In this document: positions 17,069-24,709 of the stretch, piece by piece
Position numbering within the stretch: the first letter of the stretch is position 1
How the letters are laid out: the number at the start of each line of letters is the position of its first letter
Origin: Candidatus Methylomirabilota bacterium
GTDB lineage: Bacteria; Methylomirabilota; Methylomirabilia; Methylomirabilales; 2-02-FULL-66-22
DNA length: 47,065 nt
Direction of reading: 5' to 3'
Assembly (NCBI GenBank): GCA_016209735.1
Contig: JACQVN010000013.1
Coordinates: forward strand, 1 to 47,065
Made by a program: the position numbers and the translations under genes
Notes under the pieces: model-generated
The model's database searches: none
The model's input: the letters and a program-made list of their open reading frames with translations, nothing else
Told to the model about the DNA's origin: nothing

Positions 17069-18073
17069 CTACTTCGCCGGGTACTTGGCCTTCACGGCTT
17101 CTGCGTCTTTGAGCAGACCCGACAGGACCTCGCGCTTGTATCGCTCGGCAGCCTTGTCGTAGACGGGTCGGCTGGCCCTGCCGAAGGCGGGGACGTCGGG
17201 CTTGATGATGGTGGCCCCCTTGGCCCTCATATCGGCCAGCATGTTGTCATCCTCGTTCACCACAGCCTTGCGGTGCCAGGCGGCAGCCTCCTTGGCAGCC
17301 TTGACCACGGCGGCCTGGTCCGCGGCCGAGAGGGACTGCCAGCGCTTGTCGTTCATAGAGATGGGGATGGGCCCGTAGATGTGGTTGGTGAGGGAGACGT
17401 TCTTGGCCACCTCATGGAATTTATTGACATGGATGGTCGGGATGGGATTCTCCTGTCCGTCCACGGTCCCTTGCTGGATGGAGATGTAGACCTCGCCCAA
17501 GTCCATGACGGTGGGGTTGGCCCCGAGGCTCTGCCACAGCCAGACATACACCTCGTTCTTGGGGATCCGGATCTTCATCCCCTTGACATCCTCGGGCTTG
17601 TGCACGGGCTTGCGCGCCGTGATCTGTCGGAAGCCGGCCTCCCAGACGGCAAGGATCCGAATGTTCTTGGCGAGAAGCTTTCCGAACCACTCCTGGATCC
17701 AGGAGGAGGTGTCGTAGAGAGCCCAGCCCTGCTCGTAGCCCTCCACCAGGTACGGGAGGGTCAGGAGACCGAGCTCCGAAACCTGGTTCGAATAGATGCC
17801 GGCCCCCGTGATGGCGAAGTCGATGGCGCCCAGTTTGATCTGTTCCAGAAGCTTGGCGTCTCCTCCCAGTGTTCCGCTGTGGTGGGTATCAACGGTATAC
17901 CGGCCCTGGGCGTACTCCTTCACCTTGTCGGCGAAGAGAAGAGAGGCCTTCTGGCGAAGTCCTCCGGGCGGATCCGTGTGCCCCAGTCGCAGGGTCGTCC
18001 CCGCCTCCGCGGTCCCCGCCACCAGGCAGAACAGTCCGACGAGCGCGACGAGTCCGATTCCGCGCTTCTGCAT
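17069..18073 (-). CDS. dctP: TRAP transporter substrate-binding protein (DctP family)
   Basis: This 334-residue periplasmic binding protein has the signal peptide LVALVGLFCLVAGTAEAG. DctP features include LRLGHTDPPG, ITARKPVHKPEDVKGMKIRIP with the carboxylate-binding Arg, and QQGTVDGQENPI. It captures the substrate for DctQ-DctM. I chose the ATG at 18073, 6 bp after AAGGAGG; the adjacent GTG at 18076 is too close. It is the first structural gene downstream of the GntR gene and leads dctP, hydrolase-like, SDR, dctQ, dctM. Confidence 0.95.
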   Translation of the reverse strand: MQKRGIGLVALVGLFCLVAGTAEAGTTLRLGHTDPPGGLRQKASLLFADKVKEYAQGRYTVDTHHSGTLGGDAKLLEQIKLGAIDFAITGAGIYSNQVSELGLLTLPYLVEGYEQGWALYDTSSWIQEWFGKLLAKNIRILAVWEAGFRQITARKPVHKPEDVKGMKIRIPKNEVYVWLWQSLGANPTVMDLGEVYISIQQGTVDGQENPIPTIHVNKFHEVAKNVSLTNHIYGPIPISMNDKRWQSLSAADQAAVVKAAKEAAAWHRKAVVNEDDNMLADMRAKGATIIKPDVPAFGRASRPVYDKAAERYKREVLSGLLKDAEAVKAKYPAK

Positions 18074-18184
18074 CACGCACCTCCTTGCCGGCAGTGGATC
18101 CGGCGCACGAGCCTTCCCGGGAGGCGGCTTGCCGCCGCGGCGCCCGGGCCGTCGGGGAACGTCAAGACATCGCGAGGGCTCGTC

Positions 18185-18330
18185 TCAGCCACACGAAGCA
18201 CAAGATGACACCAGAGGCCACAAGGAATGCAAAATTGAAAGCCGATCCCGCGCCCCGCGGGACAGACCGGTCAAGTACCTCATTGATCGGTTGTCGGTTT
18301 TACATTTTCAATTTTGCCTTTCCTTGCCGT
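18185..18330. repeat. Composite repeat between dctP and the GntR gene
   Basis: CACAAG-type words (18188-18230) run into an inverted repeat with arms GCAAAATTGAAA (18229-18240) and TTTTCAATTTTGC (18305-18317). TTGTCGGTTTTACATTTT lies inside the right side. Related sequence occurs near 37012-37090 and 45530-45548. The right arm supplies the last codons of the GntR gene. Confidence 0.7.
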
Positions 18331-19069
18331 GGCGTCTTGGGGGTGGAACGGGTTCCGCGGGACGGGGGGAGCTATCGAGCCAGCCCATCTCCCGCAGGCT
18401 CCGGGTAGTCTCCTGCTTCGAGGTTTCGATGTTCTCGAAGGTGACGGCAGCGGCTGCCGCTTCGTCCCGCCTCTTGAGCGCCGCCAGGATGCGCTTGTGG
18501 CGGTTGATCGACGTGGCGATCCAGGCCATCCCGTGCTTCGGCGCCACGACCGAGGCGCAGCGGGCCTGCTTGATCATCTCCCAGTTCGACAGGATGAGCT
18601 CGCGGAGCCGGAGGTTCCCGATATCCCCATACAGCGTCTCGTGGAAGGCGTCGTCCAGCTTCGCGTGGCCCTTGACGTCTCCGGTGCGCAGGCAGGCGGC
18701 CTGCTGCCGGATCAGCTCCTGGAGCCGCCGCTGGAGTCCCGGCGTGGCCTTCTGGAGGGCCATGCGGATGGCGGCGCCCTCCAGGATCTTCCGCACCTCG
18801 AACAGGTCGTCCAGGTGCTTTTCCGAGAGCGGCCGGACCATGACTCCCCGCCGGGGGACGTTGACGGCGATTCCCATCCCGATGAGGAGCTGCAGGGCGT
18901 CGCGCACCGGCACGCGGGAGACCTGGAACATCTCCGCGATCCGCTCCTGGATGAGGGGCTGCCCGGGAGGCAGCTCCGCCTCGGAGATCATCTCCTGCAG
19001 GGACTGGGCGATCACCTCGGCGGTGTTCCGGATGGCGTGGATGCGGTGGGCGAGATCGGCGGGCGGCAT
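18308..19069 (-). CDS. FadR-type GntR transcriptional regulator
   Basis: The 253-residue repressor-type protein has an N-terminal winged HTH (ELPPGQPLIQERIAEMFQVSRVPVRDALQLLIGMGIAV ... PRRGVMV) and an all-helical FCD ligand domain with metal-site His residues (FHETLYGD and NRHKRILAALKRRD). It probably controls the TRAP operon and/or the ABC operon on either side, releasing DNA when it binds a carboxylate effector. It has its own strong promoter and a palindromic operator (19090-19145). The C-terminal tail after about residue 232 is low-complexity and partly encoded by an adjoining repeat. Confidence 0.92.
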   Translation of the reverse strand: MPPADLAHRIHAIRNTAEVIAQSLQEMISEAELPPGQPLIQERIAEMFQVSRVPVRDALQLLIGMGIAVNVPRRGVMVRPLSEKHLDDLFEVRKILEGAAIRMALQKATPGLQRRLQELIRQQAACLRTGDVKGHAKLDDAFHETLYGDIGNLRLRELILSNWEMIKQARCASVVAPKHGMAWIATSINRHKRILAALKRRDEAAAAAVTFENIETSKQETTRSLREMGWLDSSPRPAEPVPPPRRHGKERQN

Positions 19070-19089
19070 GGGCGCACTCCGGAGATTCC

Positions 19090-19110
19090 GTATACAGTAT
19101 TACGGTATGC
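19090..19110. promoter_or_regulatory. Candidate GntR operator
   Basis: This imperfect palindrome has half-sites GTATACAGTA (19090-19099) and TACGGTATGC (19101-19110), with 8 of 10 pairs symmetrical about one centre base. It lies at the expected transcription start of the gntR gene. The half-site shares GTATACAG with the palindrome in front of the other GntR gene (24677-24696). Confidence 0.65.
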
Positions 19111-19115
19111 CAGAC

Positions 19116-19145
19116 ATGATATTCAAGAGAGCCAGGGCGTGTCAA
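19116..19145 (-). promoter_or_regulatory. Promoter of the GntR gene
   Basis: On the minus strand a perfect -35 TTGACA (19145-19140) is followed after 18 bp by TATCAT (19121-19116), five of six matches to the -10 consensus. The operator at 19090-19110 lies immediately downstream, which fits autorepression. It starts 3 bp after the upstream ABC permease stop codon. Confidence 0.75.
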
Positions 19146-19148
19146 GCG

Positions 19149-19994
19149 CTATCCTTTGGTGGCGCCGGCCGTCAGCCCCTGGATGAAGCGGCGCTGCAGC
19201 AGGGCGAAGGCGAGGATGACGGGGATCAGGGCCGCCGCGGCCGCGGCGGCCATCTTGCCCCACTCGATGCTGCTCTCCCCCACGAAGAAGAAGAGGCCCA
19301 CGGTGAGCGGCCTCGTCTTGTTGCTGGCGGTCAGGTTGAGGGCGATGATGAATTCGTTCCAGACCCACACGAACACCAGGATGGCCGCCGCGGCCAGGCC
19401 GGGTTGGGCCAAGGGCAGGACCACCCGGTAGAAGGCGCCGAGCCGCGAGCAGCCGTCGATCAGGGCCGCCTCGTCCAGCTCCCGGGGGATGTTCTCGAAG
19501 AAGGCGCGGAGCAGCCAGACCACCGTGGGGACCTGCCAGGCCGAGAAGACCAGGATCAGGACGAGGTGGGTGTCGTGCAGGCCGAGCTGGACGGCCATGA
19601 GGTACACCGGGATCAGGGTGACGATGCCGGGGATCATCACTGTCGCCAGGAGGAGGAAGAGGAGCGGGTTCTTTCCCCGGAAGTTGTAGCGCGCCGCAGC
19701 ATAGCCGGCGTGGGCGCCCAGGCAGAGGACCAGCAGGATGGTCCCGAGCGCCAGCAGGATACTGTTCAGGTAGTTCCGAGGGAGGGGCGACTGCATCAAG
19801 ACATTGAGGTAGTGCTCCAGCGTGAACGGATCGGGCCACCACTGGGGCGGATAGGTCAGGATCTTCGATTCGGGTTTCAAGGAAGTGGCCACCGCCCAGT
19901 AGATGGGGGCCAGGGCAAAGAGGCTGGCGCTTCCGAGAGCGGCATACCGCCCGATTGCGTGCAGCGCTCTCCATCTTCCGCGTGGCTGCTCCAT
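19149..19994 (-). CDS. Carbohydrate ABC transporter permease (MalG-like)
   Basis: The 281-residue inner-membrane subunit of a CUT1-type ABC importer has about six hydrophobic segments. The ATPase-docking EAA loop is ELDEAALIDGCSRLGAFYRVVLPLAQPG and the N-terminus fits the MalG class. I chose the ATG at 19994 with GGGGGAUGGG-like purines upstream; the open frame extends to 20051 into repeat DNA. It partners the permease at 20165-21106. No ATP-binding subunit is encoded nearby. Confidence 0.93.
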   Translation of the reverse strand: MEQPRGRWRALHAIGRYAALGSASLFALAPIYWAVATSLKPESKILTYPPQWWPDPFTLEHYLNVLMQSPLPRNYLNSILLALGTILLVLCLGAHAGYAAARYNFRGKNPLLFLLLATVMIPGIVTLIPVYLMAVQLGLHDTHLVLILVFSAWQVPTVVWLLRAFFENIPRELDEAALIDGCSRLGAFYRVVLPLAQPGLAAAAILVFVWVWNEFIIALNLTASNKTRPLTVGLFFFVGESSIEWGKMAAAAAAALIPVILAFALLQRRFIQGLTAGATKG

Positions 19995-20039
19995 CGGCCC
20001 ATCCCCCCATAGCAGAATGCTGAAGAACTCGTTTTCGCC

Positions 20040-20164
20040 CAGGCTGCTCAAAAAGGTCCAGATGCAAGGCGGCGCGCGATCCGAGGCGCGAGGCGTACTT
20101 GCGGGTACGTCGCAGCGTCGCGGGAGCGCGCCAACGCCGCAGATGGGCCTTTTTCAGTAGCCTG
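20040..20164. repeat. 125-bp palindromic repeat between the permease genes
   Basis: Arms of about 40 bp pair CAGGCTGCTCAAAAAGGTCC with GGGCCTTTTTCAGTAGCCTG and continue through GCAAGGCGGCGCG-type sequence toward the centre. The element ends 1 bp before the upstream permease stop codon. It is a MITE- or REP-like repeat of a kind scattered in many bacterial genomes. Confidence 0.8.
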
Positions 20165-21106
20165 TTAGTACCGGCTCTCGGCCCGCAGCACCTTGATGTA
20201 GACCAGGCTGACCACGATGTTCACCGCGAACATCACGAGGGCGATCGCCGAGCCGAAGCCGAACTTGAAGAGCACGAAGGCTTCGCGGTACACGCGCAGG
20301 CCCAGTACCTCGGTCCGGTTGACCGGGCCGCCGCCGGTCAGCACCAGGGGCAGCTCGATCATGTTGAAATAATGGATGGTCAGGATGATGGTGGCGATGA
20401 GGAACGTGTTCTGGATCATGGGGAAGGTCACGAAGCGGAACAGGTTCCAGCGACCGGCGCCGTCGATCCGGGCCGCCTCGTACAATTCGTCGGGAATCGT
20501 CTGCAGGGCGGCCAGCGTGAGGATCATGGCGTAGGGAAAGCTGCGCCACACGTTGGCCAGGATGACCCCCGCCATGGCCGTGTTGGGGTCGCCCAGGATA
20601 TCCACGCGCGTCCCGGCCAGCTCGCTCAAGATGTAGGCCGCGGGCCCGAGCAGGGGGCTGTCCAGCCACCGCCACAGGAGCGCGGTGAGCAACTGCGAGA
20701 CGACCCAGGGGAGGATGAGGACGGTACGAAACATGCCGCGGCCCGGAAAGGGCCGATGCAGGAGCAGGGCGAGGCCCAGGGCCAGGGGAAGCGAGACGGC
20801 CAGCGAGCCGAAAGTAAAGGTGAGCGAGTTCAACAGGTTCTGCCGGCTCAGCGGATCCCGGAGGAAGGCCTGGAAGTGCCGGAGACCGACAAACCCGCCG
20901 ACCTTGAGGTAGCTCGTGTCGCGAAACGAAAGGGAGACCGCCCGCACGATGGGAAGAAACGTCACGCAGACGACGAGCAGCACGGCGGGCAGCATGAGCG
21001 CCAGGGGAAACGCGGACCCCGCGGGCCCGCACCGCGCGGGGGGGACAGGTCCCTCCTTCGCGCCGCACGGTCCCCGCCGGGCGGCCGTTGCTCCCGGAGT
21101 CGACAT
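20165..21106 (-). CDS. Carbohydrate ABC transporter permease (MalF-like)
   Basis: The 313-residue membrane subunit of the same CUT1-type importer has the EAA loop ELYEAARIDGAGRWNLFRFVTFPMI and about six membrane segments beginning FPLALMLPAVLLVVCVTFLPIV. I chose the ATG at 21106 (MSTPGATAARRG), although its ribosome site is weak; starts further upstream (21130, 21265) would run through a perfect hairpin repeat. Together with the binding protein and MalG-like subunit it imports a sugar or glycoside. The substrate is unknown. Confidence 0.92.
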   Translation of the reverse strand: MSTPGATAARRGPCGAKEGPVPPARCGPAGSAFPLALMLPAVLLVVCVTFLPIVRAVSLSFRDTSYLKVGGFVGLRHFQAFLRDPLSRQNLLNSLTFTFGSLAVSLPLALGLALLLHRPFPGRGMFRTVLILPWVVSQLLTALLWRWLDSPLLGPAAYILSELAGTRVDILGDPNTAMAGVILANVWRSFPYAMILTLAALQTIPDELYEAARIDGAGRWNLFRFVTFPMIQNTFLIATIILTIHYFNMIELPLVLTGGGPVNRTEVLGLRVYREAFVLFKFGFGSAIALVMFAVNIVVSLVYIKVLRAESRY

Positions 21107-21121
21107 GGTGTCCGTGTCCCT

Positions 21122-21164
21122 AGCCTGCATTCTTCGCGAGGTCGGCTCGCGAAGAATGCAGGCT
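21122..21164. repeat. Perfect 19-bp inverted repeat
   Basis: AGCCTGCATTCTTCGCGAG (21122-21140), loop GTCGG, then its exact complement (21146-21164). It lies between the binding-protein gene and the MalF-like gene in a 315-bp spacer (21107-21421). In mRNA it would form a very stable hairpin that could reduce read-through from the binding-protein gene to the permease genes. Confidence 0.9.
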
Positions 21165-21318
21165 GAACAGAGATCCTCCTGGTCGGCGAGCCGGGACCGG
21201 TCAGGCGTCTCTGGCGCATCTCGACACCAAACCCATCCTGGCGGACGGGTACCCGATGCGCCCACCCTGCCCGCGTCAAGGATTCCCTACCAGCATGGTG
21301 AAAGACGCACGCTCATGC

Positions 21319-21419
21319 TTCCACAGGCGCAGCATGAACGGAATTCCACCAGGGATTTCAACCCATCCTCCGCTCGCCCTGAGCCCGTCGAAGGGCGAGC
21401 GGAGGGTTGTTCAGCAGCC
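21319..21419. repeat. Repeat copy 1, downstream flank of the binding-protein gene
   Basis: About 100 bp contains CAGCATGAACGGAA, CATCCTCCGCTCGCCCTGAG, CCCGTCGAAGGGCGAGCGGA and GGGTTGTTCAGCAGCC. It includes the hairpin CCTCCGCTCGCCCT ... AGGGCGAGCGGAGG. It ends 2 bp before the binding-protein stop codon. An inverted copy lies at 22814-22925. Confidence 0.85.
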
Positions 21420-21421
21420 GG

Positions 21422-22756
21422 CTAGATCTGCGCGTCGTACTTCTGGGCGGCGATTGCCAGCGCGGCCTTGACATCCGCCTTGGTGGAGATGATCTGCTGC
21501 GCGGCATCGGCCAAGGCGTCGATGAGCAGTTCGAGTTTCTTAATCCTGAGGGTGGTGGCGGGGTGGATGTTCTCCGCCATGTAGGTGAGCCAGCCCACCA
21601 TCCGCTTGGCCTCGGCGGTCTGGAAGAACGGATCCTTGAGCGTGCTCTTGCGGGTGGGGAGCTCGCCGCCCACCTTGGCGTCGATCAGCTCGGCCTCGGT
21701 GCTCTGCAAGAACTCCATCAGTTTCCAGGCCTCGTTCTTCTTGGCGCCCCTGGGCATGACGACGGTCCAGGCCCCGGCGGTGTTGACGGGAACCGGCTTG
21801 GGCTCGTCGGAGAAATTCGGTGTCCAGGCCGTGTCGATCTTCCCCTGGATCGCCTCCTTGCGGCTCCACTCGGCCCACTTGCTGGAGTGGCTCAGGTTGC
21901 AGGCCGTGGTTCCGGCCATGAACATCTGATTCAGGGTCTCGGAGTCCAGGCTGGCTTCGCCGATGGGGCTCACCTTGTGGACGTGCACCATGTCCTGAAA
22001 CCACTGGAAGATCTTCTGTCCCGCCTCGAGGTGGAAGGTGGATTTCCCTGTCTTGGAATCGACGAGGTCGCTGCCCAGGCACCAGTACATGACAGGGACA
22101 TTCTCGATCAGCTTGGACAAGCCGTCCGATTTGGAGAAGGACATGGCAAAGCCGATGACCTGCCCCTTGGTGACCGCCCTGGAGACCGCCGTCCACTCCT
22201 TGAGCGTCTTGGGCGGAGTCTTGAATCCTGCGGCGCTGTAGAGGTCCGTGCGGTAGTAGAAGAGGTTCAAGGGTCGGACGGCCTGCCGGAAGGCGAACTT
22301 CTTGCCCTCAACCGTGGTGTCTTCCCAGGCGTACATGTAGTCGCCCTTCCGTGCTGCATTCCAGCCTTTCACGTAGTCGTCCAGCGGCTGGATGGCATCC
22401 GCCCCGGCGAGAGTCGCGAGGTACCGATCCAGTTGGCGCGACACATCCGGGGCCTTGTTGGCTGCCGACGCCTGTAGGAGTTGTTGGTGGAGGTTCTGCC
22501 AGGGGATGATCTCCTCCACCAGGTCGATGGTGGGGTTGGCCTTGCGGAAGGTGTTCAGGATCTGCGCCTGCCCCTGGGCGCGCGGGTTCTTCTTGTCGGC
22601 CGAGTTCTGCCAGGTCCAGTAGCGCAAGGTTACCGGCTTGGCCTGGGCTGGCGCTCGCTGCGCCTGGAGGATTCCCATCAGGCCGATAGCGGCCCCGCCG
22701 AGCCGCTTGAGGGCATCCCGACGGCCGATGCCTCGACGCACTCTGTCCCGCTTCAT
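21422..22756 (-). CDS. ABC transporter sugar-binding protein (CUT1 type, Tat-like signal)
   Basis: The 444-residue extracytoplasmic binding protein starts MKRDRVRRGIGRRDALKRL, a twin-arginine-type signal (GRRDALKRLGGAAIGLMG), and continues with VTLRYWTWQNSADKKNPRAQ, typical of family 1 solute-binding proteins. It captures the substrate for the two permeases downstream. I chose the ATG at 22756 with AAGGAG upstream; the open frame to 22954 only translates a repeat. The whole gene is enclosed by inverted copies of an approximately 100-bp repeat. The FAD oxidoreductase gene is 202 bp upstream on the same strand. Confidence 0.92.
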   Translation of the reverse strand: MKRDRVRRGIGRRDALKRLGGAAIGLMGILQAQRAPAQAKPVTLRYWTWQNSADKKNPRAQGQAQILNTFRKANPTIDLVEEIIPWQNLHQQLLQASAANKAPDVSRQLDRYLATLAGADAIQPLDDYVKGWNAARKGDYMYAWEDTTVEGKKFAFRQAVRPLNLFYYRTDLYSAAGFKTPPKTLKEWTAVSRAVTKGQVIGFAMSFSKSDGLSKLIENVPVMYWCLGSDLVDSKTGKSTFHLEAGQKIFQWFQDMVHVHKVSPIGEASLDSETLNQMFMAGTTACNLSHSSKWAEWSRKEAIQGKIDTAWTPNFSDEPKPVPVNTAGAWTVVMPRGAKKNEAWKLMEFLQSTEAELIDAKVGGELPTRKSTLKDPFFQTAEAKRMVGWLTYMAENIHPATTLRIKKLELLIDALADAAQQIISTKADVKAALAIAAQKYDAQI

Positions 22757-22813
22757 GGCCTCGCTCCTTTCTGCTGATGCGTGTGGTTGCAGTTTCTGCT
22801 CCGTCGCTATAGC

Positions 22814-22925
22814 AGGTTGCTGAACAACCCTCCGTTCGCCCTTCGACGGGCTCAGGGCGAGCGGAGGATGACTTGAGTTCATTGATGTATTTCCGTTCAT
22901 GCTGAGTCCTGCGCTTGTCGAAGGA
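22814..22925. repeat. Repeat copy 2, inverted, upstream flank of the binding-protein gene
   Basis: Reverse complement of the 21319-21419 repeat, about 85-90% identical by eye over the hairpin core and recognisable over roughly 100 bp. It includes GGTTGCTGAACAACCCTCCG at one end and TTCCGTTCATGCTGAG with GCGCTTGTCGAAGGATCGAA at the other. Confidence 0.85.
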
Positions 22926-22958
22926 TCGAAGCATGACCGTGCGCTGTCCAGCAAGCTG

Positions 22959-24353
22959 CTACTCCCCGAGATAGGCGCCCTGGGCCAGGAGGCGCTGCCG
23001 CAGTAGGGAGACGTCGACCCGGCGCACGGTCGTGCCGGCCCGGAGGGCCAGGGCCGCCGCCGTCCCCGCCGCCTGGCCCATGGCGAAGCAGGCCGGCATG
23101 ACGCGAACCGCAGCGGCCGCCTCGTGCGTCGCCGAGAGGCAGCGCCCGGCCACCAGAAGCTGCTCGATCCGCTGCGGGACCAGGCTCCGATACGGGATCT
23201 GGTACACGGGAGCGATCGGGATCTCGTTCAGGATTCCGCCGGTCCCGTCGGTCGGGCTGTGGATGTCGACGGGGTAGTTGTAGTAGGCGATGGTGTCCGG
23301 GAAGCTGCGTCCGGCCTGGAGGTCCTCGAGGCTGAGGACATGCTCGCCCACGATCCGCCGGCTCTCCCGGATGCCGATCTGGGTGGCCGTCACCGCGAGC
23401 GTCGCCTGCTCGCAACCCGGGACATACTTGCGCAGGAAGGTCAGCAGGGCGTCGACTTGGCGGCGCCCCTCCAGTTCGGCCCGCGTCAGATCTTCCACCC
23501 GCGTCGGGTCCACGGCGAGGACCCGGCTGGCATTCACCCCCCAGACGCCCGGCTCTGGGGTGCGATAGAAATTGATCCGGTCCCGCGGGAGGTCGAAGTC
23601 GCCGGCCGCCTTGGCCTTGGCGACCAGGCTGCTGAAGGGCTTGCCGGCCACGCCGTCCTGGGGGTGCTCTCTGGCATACTGCTCGACGCGAGCCGTGTCC
23701 ACGCTCTTCACCCGGAAGAAGAGCGTCGCGCCCTGCCCGAGCCCGTCGGCCCGGCGACCTTTGACCGTCGGGACACCGGCGGCGAAGGCGACGTCGGCGT
23801 CGCCGGTGCAGTCCAGGACGGCGGCCGCTTTGATCGCCTGCAGCCCCGACTTCGTGGCGACGACCACGCCGGTCATCCGGCCGTCCTGGAGGAGCGGGTG
23901 GATGAAGCGGGAGTGGAGGTGCAGCGTGACGCCAGCCTCCAGGCACATCTCGGCGGCGACCGCCTTCAGCGCCTCGGGCTCAAACGGCGTGACCCCATTG
24001 TGCCCGGGCAGGCGGAATCCCGAGTGTCCTTCACCCCGAACGACCCTGGTGGGGTGAATCGCGCCGCCCCGAGCTTCCATCCGACGGACGATCTCGTCGA
24101 AGATGCCGCGGATCAACTGGACCCGCTCCTGCTCCCCCTCGCACGCCCCCATGAAGGGCCCGACGAGGCCTGCGGTTGCGGTGCCGCCCAGGAAGCCGTA
24201 GCGCTCGACGAGCAGGGTGTGCGCGCCGTTCCTCGCTGCGGCAATGGCCGCCGGGATACCTGCCGGGCCGCCGCCGACCACAAGCACGTCCGTTTCCCAT
24301 GACACCGGCACCGTTGCGCGCATCTCGATCGTGCTCGGTCCGTTCGCACTCAT
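22959..24353 (-). CDS. FAD-dependent oxidoreductase (FAD_oxidored family)
   Basis: The 464-residue flavoprotein has an N-terminal dinucleotide-binding fold TDVLVVGGGPAGIPAAIAAA, then YGFLGGTATAGLV, the LDCTGDADVA motif and a C-terminal RCLSATHEAAAAVRVMPACFAMGQAAGTAAALA. These mark the family of FAD-dependent oxidoreductases common in sugar-utilisation loci. It has no signal peptide. It is the promoter-proximal gene ahead of the ABC importer genes and diverges from a GntR gene. It probably oxidises the imported compound. The ATG at 24353 follows GGGGGG. The substrate is unknown. Confidence 0.9.
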   Translation of the reverse strand: MSANGPSTIEMRATVPVSWETDVLVVGGGPAGIPAAIAAARNGAHTLLVERYGFLGGTATAGLVGPFMGACEGEQERVQLIRGIFDEIVRRMEARGGAIHPTRVVRGEGHSGFRLPGHNGVTPFEPEALKAVAAEMCLEAGVTLHLHSRFIHPLLQDGRMTGVVVATKSGLQAIKAAAVLDCTGDADVAFAAGVPTVKGRRADGLGQGATLFFRVKSVDTARVEQYAREHPQDGVAGKPFSSLVAKAKAAGDFDLPRDRINFYRTPEPGVWGVNASRVLAVDPTRVEDLTRAELEGRRQVDALLTFLRKYVPGCEQATLAVTATQIGIRESRRIVGEHVLSLEDLQAGRSFPDTIAYYNYPVDIHSPTDGTGGILNEIPIAPVYQIPYRSLVPQRIEQLLVAGRCLSATHEAAAAVRVMPACFAMGQAAGTAAALALRAGTTVRRVDVSLLRQRLLAQGAYLGE

Positions 24354-24653
24354 TCCAAACCCCCCTGGAGGGGCGAGCCCCCCGCCACCGCGATCTGCGA
24401 TGCCCCTTCCGTGAAGCAGGTGACCGGATTGGCCGGACTTCTATCCGTCGCGAGATGGCGTGTCAAGTGCAATCGATCCGCGACCTCGCGCGCCCGGAAG
24501 TGGAGCTTTCCGCCACCCGTGCCCGTGGGCGGGCGATCCGGCAGCGGGGTGGCCGGCCTGAGCGGGCGCGGTTCGATCGATCGCACGAGCAAGCGCCTCT
24601 GCGGCGCCACCCTGCCCCGGGTCGTTCTGGCCGCCCATCGTGTCTCTTTCCCC

Positions 24654-24696
24654 TTGACAGGCATTCCAGACAAATAGTACACAGCATGCTGTATAC
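24654..24696 (+). promoter_or_regulatory. Promoter and palindromic operator of the second GntR gene
   Basis: A perfect -35 TTGACA (24654-24659) is followed after about 18 bp by a poor -10 (TACACA). The near-perfect 20-bp palindrome GTACACAGCATGCTGTATAC (24677-24696) covers that -10 region, 13 bp before the ATG. This suggests autorepression by the GntR protein. The remaining divergent spacer (24354-24653) shows nothing clear. Confidence 0.7.
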
Positions 24697-24709
24697 ACGA
24701 GGCAGATTC

